Assembly: GCF_002846395.1 (NCBI RefSeq)
Contig: NZ_PJMU01000001.1
Coordinates: forward strand, 1,547,884 to 1,611,883
Source: Pontibacter ramchanderi
GTDB taxonomy: Bacteria > Bacteroidota > Bacteroidia > Cytophagales > Hymenobacteraceae
Direction of reading: 5' to 3'
Length of the DNA: 64,000 nt
The translations under genes and the position numbers were made by a program. Under the pieces are notes generated by a model that worked only from the letters and a program-made list of their open reading frames with translations, did no database searches and was not told the DNA's origin. Below, one piece after another: positions 59,175 to 64,000 of the stretch (position 1 is its first letter; each line of letters opens with the position of its first letter).

Positions 59175-59714
59175 TTATTCAAACTCCGGACGCTTGTGCT
59201 TCATCACGGCGGCAATTATAAGCGATAGGATAAGCCCCGAAAAGAAGGCATTGGTAACGGCACTCGTCAACTGCTTTACAGGTGTGAACGAGGCCATCAC
59301 TTCTTCGCGCTGGCTGTCAAGCACAGACTCATCAACACCAAAGGAAGCCATCTGCTCCATTGTGGCTTCAACCAGCTTCTCAGGCACACCCGGATCAATA
59401 AACTGGATGTAAAGCATACTGAACAGGCCGGAGATGATCCCCGCAATGATAGACACCATGATGCCGAGCCCAAGACCCTGCCCATAGGTCATATAGCCAG
59501 CATTTTGTTTTTTAAACTCTTTGAGGGCTAGAACGATACCTAAAACCGAAATGACGATCGAAACCAGCAGGGCTACAAAAAAATTGCCGTAGCTTTCAGT
59601 TATGTAATTGATAGCAGCAAATACAATGTACAGCAGGCCAGTCAGCAAGCCATACTTTACAGCAACCGCATAAATCGAAGGTTTGGATTCGAATTGAGAA
59701 GAGGAGTCCATCAT
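59175..59714 (-). CDS. DUF4199 membrane protein
   Basis: 179 aa with four helices. The family pattern is KYGLLTGLLYIVFAAINYI, LALKEFKKQNAGYMTYGQGLGLGIMVSIIAGIISGLFSMLYIQFIDP, an acidic loop, and a final helix SAVTNAFFSGLILSLIIAAVMKH. Function unknown. A second, diverged DUF4199 protein is encoded immediately upstream; the pair with GT2/GT4 genes is common in Cytophagales as far as I recall. Confidence 0.85.
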   Translation of the reverse strand: MMDSSSQFESKPSIYAVAVKYGLLTGLLYIVFAAINYITESYGNFFVALLVSIVISVLGIVLALKEFKKQNAGYMTYGQGLGLGIMVSIIAGIISGLFSMLYIQFIDPGVPEKLVEATMEQMASFGVDESVLDSQREEVMASFTPVKQLTSAVTNAFFSGLILSLIIAAVMKHKRPEFE

Positions 59715-59741
59715 AGGGTTTAAGGTTTATGTGAAGATGAA

Positions 59742-60251
59742 TTATTTCCTGAAAAACACAGCGGCTACCACCGAAAACATCGCCCCCACTACCATCCTGC
59801 CCAAAAAGTCATGCGTGGCCAGCATACTCGGCGATAGATTATCAAGCTCCTGATAGGCCTTTTCAAAGTTCTCTTCGCCCAGCAACTTGACCTGTGCTTC
59901 CCGGCTCTGGTCCAGCAATGCTCTCAGTTCGACTACATGCTGCTGAATGATCTCTGGTCCTACCAGGTATAGCATCAGGTATAGGAGCATAGCCGCGCTC
60001 AGTGCCGTATAAAAAGTAACCGAAAGGCTTACGCGTACTCCCTTCCAGAACCCGATTTCGGCATCGTGGAACCGCTTGAAATAGCGTAGCCCCATAAAGA
60101 TGAAAACAGGCAGAGGAAGATAGCTCCAACGCCCTGCATCTCCCAGCGCGTTGTACCCCATCAGGTATAAGGCCAGTAAGATCACAAAAGAAGCCAAGCC
60201 GCACAGTACGCCATAGCGCACCCCCACCCTCACAATAGTTTGATTCAGCAT
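59742..60251 (-). CDS. Second DUF4199-type membrane protein
   Basis: 169 aa from MLNQTIVRVGVRYGVLCGLASFVILLALYLMGYN. It has the same four-helix plan as the next gene, with RYFKRFHDAEIGFWKGVRVSLSVTFYTALSAAMLLYLMLYLV in the middle and an acidic loop before the last helix. Sequence similarity to its neighbour is low, pointing to an old duplication. Probably co-transcribed with the dihydroorotase-like gene 58 bases upstream. Confidence 0.8.
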   Translation of the reverse strand: MLNQTIVRVGVRYGVLCGLASFVILLALYLMGYNALGDAGRWSYLPLPVFIFMGLRYFKRFHDAEIGFWKGVRVSLSVTFYTALSAAMLLYLMLYLVGPEIIQQHVVELRALLDQSREAQVKLLGEENFEKAYQELDNLSPSMLATHDFLGRMVVGAMFSVVAAVFFRK

Positions 60252-60309
60252 TTGATACACGCTTATTTAAGCCAGCCAGGTCGCTGTCAGAAATATAGCT
60301 CTAAATATA

Positions 60310-61581
60310 TTAAAAAGAATGATTAAGTACTAGTTGTCCCTTGTTGACTATCCCAATTACCTTACCTGTCAACTCTTGGCCCATGAAGGGAGAATTTTTG
60401 GATTTAGACCGGATACTTTCAATTGTCGGCTTCCACTTCAGGTCTGGGTTAAAAAGAGTGAGACAAGCAGCTTCCCCTTCGGCAATACTACAAGCTGGCA
60501 GGCGCAGAATCTGACGCGGCATAGCAGTCAATTTTTCGATTAAGATTTCCAGAGCCAGCGTGTTGCGAGTGGTACTATTCGCCACGGCAAAGGCTGTTTC
60601 CAGGTTAATGATCCCAAATTCGGCCAGATCAAACTCCAGTTTCTTGCTTTCAGTATCCTGTGGCTGGTGCCCGGACACGACGGCATCGATGGTGCCGTCA
60701 GCGAGTCCCTGCAAAATCGCCTCTCTGTCTGCTTCGCTTCTGAAGGGGGGAGACACTTTAAAATTGGTGTCAAATGGCGCGATGGTGGCGTCAGTGAAAG
60801 CCAACTGATAACTCGCTACATCGCAGGTCACCTGTAAGCCCTTGGCCTTGGCCTGCCGAATAGCATTTACAGCAGCTGCCGTTGAGATAAGCGAGAAGTG
60901 TAGGCGCCCGCCTGTATACTCGAGCAGCTGCAGGTCGCGTGTTACCATGACTTCTTCTGCTAGAGCAGGTATACCTTTCATACCAAGCTGCGTGCTCACA
61001 ATTCCTTCGTGCATCTGCCCGTATTCCGCCAGGCGTGTATGTTCCGGACGGTTCATCAGTATACCATCAAAAGGCTGCAGGTATTGCAAGGCTTTTACGA
61101 TCACTTCAGCTCCCTGCACCGGCTTTGCTCCGTCACTAAAAGCAGCGGCTCCTGCGCGTTGCAGATCGATCATCTCGGTTAGTTCCTTGCCCTGTGTGTC
61201 TACTGTAACGGCACCGACTGGCAACAAATTAACAGATAGGCTCGCCGCTTTGGCTTTTAGAAAATGGATAGCACCCTTTGTCTGAACAATTGGCTGCACA
61301 TTAGGCATGCACAGCACATCTGTAAAACCACCCGCTGCAGCAGCAGCAGCCAGCGATTCAATGTCCTCCTTATGCTCGAGCCCTGGCTCCCCTACCTGCG
61401 CGTACAGGTCGACCCAACCCGGCGAAACACAAAGTCCCTCCAACTCTATTGTCTGATCTGCCTGCTGCTGGTCGCCCCCTATCGAGGTGATCATACCATT
61501 CTCAATGAGTATGTTTTGTTGCTGAAGATGGAAAACGGATGAAGGATCGTAAATGCGGACTGCTTTAAGAAGAAGTTTCAT
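60310..61581 (-). CDS. Dihydroorotase-like pseudoenzyme
   Basis: 423 aa with the full amidohydrolase fold length, but the zinc ligands of dihydroorotase are gone. The HxH of PGxVDxHxHLREPG reads PGWVDLYAQVGEPG; the HCE/D histidine region reads ILMNRPEHTRL; HxST reads HFSLIST; and the catalytic TDHAPH reads SGHQPQD. Known inactive relatives (PyrC'/PyrX in Pseudomonas and others) hold aspartate transcarbamoylase together, and that role is the best guess here. No pyrB lies in the window. It starts two bases after the BatA-type gene's stop. Confidence 0.82.
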   Translation of the reverse strand: MKLLLKAVRIYDPSSVFHLQQQNILIENGMITSIGGDQQQADQTIELEGLCVSPGWVDLYAQVGEPGLEHKEDIESLAAAAAAGGFTDVLCMPNVQPIVQTKGAIHFLKAKAASLSVNLLPVGAVTVDTQGKELTEMIDLQRAGAAAFSDGAKPVQGAEVIVKALQYLQPFDGILMNRPEHTRLAEYGQMHEGIVSTQLGMKGIPALAEEVMVTRDLQLLEYTGGRLHFSLISTAAAVNAIRQAKAKGLQVTCDVASYQLAFTDATIAPFDTNFKVSPPFRSEADREAILQGLADGTIDAVVSGHQPQDTESKKLEFDLAEFGIINLETAFAVANSTTRNTLALEILIEKLTAMPRQILRLPACSIAEGEAACLTLFNPDLKWKPTIESIRSKSKNSPFMGQELTGKVIGIVNKGQLVLNHSF

Positions 61582-61582
61582 G

Positions 61583-63592
61583 TTAGAGGAATCTGATTAG
61601 GGCTATTTCTGCCATCAAGAAAATCAGACACAATAATAGGCAATATTTCCAAAGCGTGACGCCAAAAAATCTTTTTTCGAACTCACTCTTTACCGTAAAA
61701 GTATCGCTGTAGTCATAAACATGTACCTGCTGCTGGCCTTTGGGCAGAAAACTTCTCAACTCAGCCGGACTATACTGGTCCAGCAATGATTCCTGTTTAT
61801 CAAAATTAAAGGCGAAGCTACCCACAGTTTTTCCCTGGAGCTGTAACTCATAAAAACCCGCTTCCTCCAGGTCTGGTGGGACGTTGAACACAAGGCGTCC
61901 TCCTCTGATCTGTTGTTCAGGTATAAATACTGTACTGTCTTTAACCAATTTATAGATACTCTCACTTCCTGGCTGGCTTTGTGCAGGTATAGTAATGGAC
62001 ATGTTTTGCAACCGGTAAGCAATTTGCTGTTCCTGCTTGTAACTGCTTATAGCAAGTCGGTACATAACCGGAACGAACAGCGCATGATTGACCAGCTCGT
62101 TCTCCCTCGGATCCAGGGACGCAGCAAGCAAGAATACCTGTCCCTGTCCCCTATCGAAGCGCGACAAATAAGGCGTACCACCTCTGAATTTTAGGATATC
62201 TTCAGTAGAGCGGGACCACATCAACTTACGAACAGAGGCAGGCATTTGCATATTCGGGTCATAGTCCGCGAAAATAGTTTTGAAAAAAGGGTTGTCTCGA
62301 TTGGGAATGGCAAGGGATGTCTTGCTATTGCCTCCTGCATTTAAACTAGCTGGTATACCTAACGTCTGCATCAAAGTAGTATAAGAAGCGCTCCTTTCAG
62401 TTGCCGACGGAATAACAGCTAACGTGCCACCAGACTTTACATAGGTTTCAAGAGTCGAAACTAGTGCAGCCGGAATCTCATCTATACCTTGTAGGACAAT
62501 AAAATCCGAATTATCAAGCTGAGCATAATCAATGTTGCTAGGTGAAAAACGCTGTGTATGAAATAACGGTTCGTTTCGATACAAACGCTGCAGGGGACTA
62601 GAATCATCTAAGCTAATCTCAGTAATAGAAAGTTGCCTGGAAGGCTGCAGCACGAAATAATAAAAGTTATCAAATTCAACCGGGTAATCTTCCACTTCTA
62701 CCCAAGCATGTTTGTTGCCCTTCCCCCTTATAGTAAAGCTAATAGGCATTTCAGTAACCTGTTTCGGAGGCAAGTCGATGCTCAAAGCGGCGATCTGCAC
62801 ATTATCGATCACTAACTTTACAGGGCAAGCAGGTATAGCTTTGTCTCCAGCATTGTATAGCCTTACATAAAGTATCCCTTCCGTATCAGAACGAACAAAT
62901 TCATCAGCCAGGTATACCGTATCCACAAATACATTTGAAATATTATCTGCTTGTAAGGGCACAAGGTGATAAATGCGATTGCTATCAATCTTATTTAGGA
63001 AAGAAGGTTCAAAAAAAGACTTCTGGAAATCTGAAAATAGAAAAACATGCTCAGCAGCATCGTGATCAGCACCCATAACCTGATGACTAACAAAAGGCCG
63101 GGTGGAATGTGACATTTGGTCTAAAATATTAGTGGCATCGACTGTGCCAACTGTAGTCGCCCTACTGTAATTGGAATTGGTATTAACACTAATAGCGGTT
63201 GTAGATGGGAAAATATCCAATACACGCTTTGCCTGATCTGTCGCCACCGTTAACAGTGAAAAATCCTCATCGGCATGCATATTCTGCATACTTAAAGAAT
63301 TATCCAGCGCAATGGTTACCTGAGTGAAATCAATAGGCTTTGAAGTATCGGATGCTGGCAAAAAGGGCTGTGCAAAAGCCAGAACAAGAAAAGAGACGAA
63401 TAGAATACGGGAAATTAGGATAAGTAATTCCTTTAAGTTTCGCTGACTCGCCGTCAGATCTTTTGAAACCTGTATAAATTTAACATTACTAAATTCTATA
63501 CGCTTAGCCCGACGTAGTTGAATCAGATGCAACAAGATCGGAATTAGAATAGCAGCTAGCGCCCACAAAAAGGAAGGGTATAGAAAAGCCAT
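61583..63592 (-). CDS. BatA-type membrane protein with vWA-like domain
   Basis: 669 aa from MAFLYPSFLWALAAILIPILLHLIQLRRAKRIEFSNVKF, the standard BatA N-terminal domain; the frame opens 19 codons earlier. A second membrane helix (LILISRILFVSFLVLAFAQPFL) is followed by a von Willebrand-type domain with the MIDAS-like DNSLS and later a glutamine-amidotransferase-like region (FIVLQGIDEIPAALVSTLETYVKSGGTLAVIPS). The last residues form a C-terminal helix. These proteins accompany MoxR-type systems; no moxR is near. First gene of the six-gene operon. Confidence 0.87.
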   Translation of the reverse strand: MAFLYPSFLWALAAILIPILLHLIQLRRAKRIEFSNVKFIQVSKDLTASQRNLKELLILISRILFVSFLVLAFAQPFLPASDTSKPIDFTQVTIALDNSLSMQNMHADEDFSLLTVATDQAKRVLDIFPSTTAISVNTNSNYSRATTVGTVDATNILDQMSHSTRPFVSHQVMGADHDAAEHVFLFSDFQKSFFEPSFLNKIDSNRIYHLVPLQADNISNVFVDTVYLADEFVRSDTEGILYVRLYNAGDKAIPACPVKLVIDNVQIAALSIDLPPKQVTEMPISFTIRGKGNKHAWVEVEDYPVEFDNFYYFVLQPSRQLSITEISLDDSSPLQRLYRNEPLFHTQRFSPSNIDYAQLDNSDFIVLQGIDEIPAALVSTLETYVKSGGTLAVIPSATERSASYTTLMQTLGIPASLNAGGNSKTSLAIPNRDNPFFKTIFADYDPNMQMPASVRKLMWSRSTEDILKFRGGTPYLSRFDRGQGQVFLLAASLDPRENELVNHALFVPVMYRLAISSYKQEQQIAYRLQNMSITIPAQSQPGSESIYKLVKDSTVFIPEQQIRGGRLVFNVPPDLEEAGFYELQLQGKTVGSFAFNFDKQESLLDQYSPAELRSFLPKGQQQVHVYDYSDTFTVKSEFEKRFFGVTLWKYCLLLCLIFLMAEIALIRFL

Positions 63593-63794
63593 GTTAACAA
63601 GATAAAGTAGACGTCCTAAATATACAACGTTAACGATGAACGTTTGCATACGTTCTTCTTGATTGGAAAGAATAGATGCTCTAACTGTAAAGGCTCTAAC
63701 AACTTATAATAAGATCCCAATTGCAGAATAAAGTGCAGCTTGCATCCTGGTTTCGACGGCGTGGCAGTCCCTCGGGGCGGTGGCAGCTGTTGTG

Positions 63795-63908
63795 GGGGCA
63801 TGTCACGTGCTTGCCGGGGCGTGTCACGTGCTTGCCGGGGCGTGTCACGTGCTTGCCGGGGCGTGTCACGTGCTTGCCGGGGCGTGTCACGTGCTTGCCG
63901 GGGCGTGG
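63795..63908. repeat. Tandem repeat of a 21-base unit containing CACGTG
   Basis: Five units (63795-63815, 63816-63836, 63837-63857, 63858-63878, 63879-63899) and a partial sixth to 63908. Each contains GTCACGTGCTTGCCGGGG with the palindrome CACGTG; units 2-5 are identical and unit 1 differs by one base (CATGTC for CGTGTC). Frames through it code 7-residue repeats on both strands, but no start, length or composition supports a gene. It lies between the BatA-type gene and the rrn terminator. Confidence 0.92.
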
Positions 63909-63933
63909 CGGTGGGTGGTGGGTGTAAACGCAG

Positions 63934-63967
63934 GCAGCCCCTGACGCTTGGGGGCATCAGGGGCTGC
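63934..63967 (-). terminator. Hairpin after the 5S rRNA gene (rrn terminator)
   Basis: GCAGCCCCTGA (63934-63944) pairs perfectly with TCAGGGGCTGC (63957-63967). It lies about 13 bases beyond the 3' end of the minus-strand 5S rRNA. The T run on the minus strand is weak (GTTTAC). Confidence 0.75.
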
Positions 63968-63979
63968 TGTGGTGGGGTT

Positions 63980-64000
63980 GGCGGCCACCTACTCTCCCGG
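63980..64000 (-). rRNA. rrf: 5S rRNA, 3' end only
   Basis: On the minus strand the last 21 bases read CCGGGAGAGTAGGTGGCCGC and C, the conserved 3' end of bacterial 5S rRNA (GGGAGAGTAGG...). The rest of the gene, and presumably 23S and 16S rRNA, lie to the right of the window. The call rests on a short segment but the match to the conserved end and the adjacent hairpin agree. Confidence 0.8.

Noticed and set aside
63795..63908. Repeats that could be mistaken for a CRISPR array or a 7-residue repeat protein
   Set aside because: The units are directly adjacent with no spacers and no cas gene is near, so it is not CRISPR. Frames through it are open on both strands only because the unit is a multiple of three.
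1..64000. Insertion sequences, prophage, integrative elements or tRNA genes
   Set aside because: I found no transposase, integrase or phage gene and no convincing cloverleaf by eye. A tRNA scan would be needed to exclude tRNAs fully.

Overview
The window comes from a Bacteroidota chromosome, most likely a Cytophagales member of the Hymenobacteraceae (Pontibacter-like; the rank is an inference from gene content and style). The signs are: a type IX secretion C-terminal sorting domain, menaquinone (MenA) and not ubiquinone synthesis genes, SusC/TonB-type receptors with STN and carboxypeptidase-like domains, DUF4249/DUF4199 proteins, few Shine-Dalgarno sites, and promoters of the Bacteroidota type (TTTG, about 18-20 bases, TAnnTTTG). 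Most of the window is a moderately GC-rich housekeeping chromosome with no transposase, integrase, CRISPR array or prophage. Three AT-rich patches (about 2640-5960, 36300-37600, 42870-43980) differ in composition and look acquired or fast-evolving.

Layout. 1-1250: iscU, a conserved unknown and iscA (Fe-S assembly). 1342-2634: a T9SS-exported protein cut by one in-frame TGA. 2861-5943: AT-rich glycan island (GT2, STELLO-like transferase, polytopic membrane protein). 5982-8784: nuoHIJK on the minus strand, then map, a glutathionylspermidine-synthase-like/YgiB-like pair and murI. 12900-15876: RDD protein, SPW protein and a Uup-like ABC-F ATPase. 15930-21387: secreted kinase-fold candidate, AP-superfamily lipoprotein, phhA with a long leader, a conserved unknown and a CaiB-type CoA transferase. 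21537-26277: a tiny peptide gene, a DEAD-box helicase and a TonB-type barrel. 26502-33385: pncA, menA, gpx, argS, arginase, arginine decarboxylase and a small lipoprotein. 33638-37462: hydrolase/ECF sigma/membrane partner, acetyltransferase, DUF4180 and a Coq4-like protein. 37587-42799: gmhB-like, hemG, dolichol-P-mannose-synthase-like GT2, terC and a fused DAHP synthase/chorismate mutase. 43124-49425: AT-rich lipoprotein, DUF3817, SBF-like transporter, AsmA-GT51 fusion and purB. 49501-56679: four-gene outer-membrane operon (MG2-domain protein, DUF4249 lipoprotein, TonB receptor, secreted unknown). 57044-63592: six-gene operon of a BatA-type protein, a dihydroorotase-like pseudoenzyme, two DUF4199 proteins, GT2 and GT4. 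The right edge holds a tandem-repeat tract, an rrn terminator and the 3' end of a 5S rRNA gene on the minus strand.

The most striking signals are regulatory. (1) phhA (Phe to Tyr) is preceded by a 57-codon ORF with seven Tyr codons in twelve, a possible antiterminator and a perfect intrinsic terminator just before the gene. (2) The DAHP synthase/chorismate mutase gene is preceded by a 28-codon ORF whose 3' half is complementary to the left arm of an intrinsic terminator, giving two mutually exclusive structures. Together they suggest a leader-peptide attenuation regulon for aromatic amino acids. (3) The heptamer AGGTATA/TATACCT, part of the palindrome AGGTATACCT, occurs about a hundred times on both strands in genes and spacers, against roughly eight expected by chance. 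(4) A 27-codon membrane-peptide gene with its own UUCG-loop terminator lies in the long spacer before the helicase gene.
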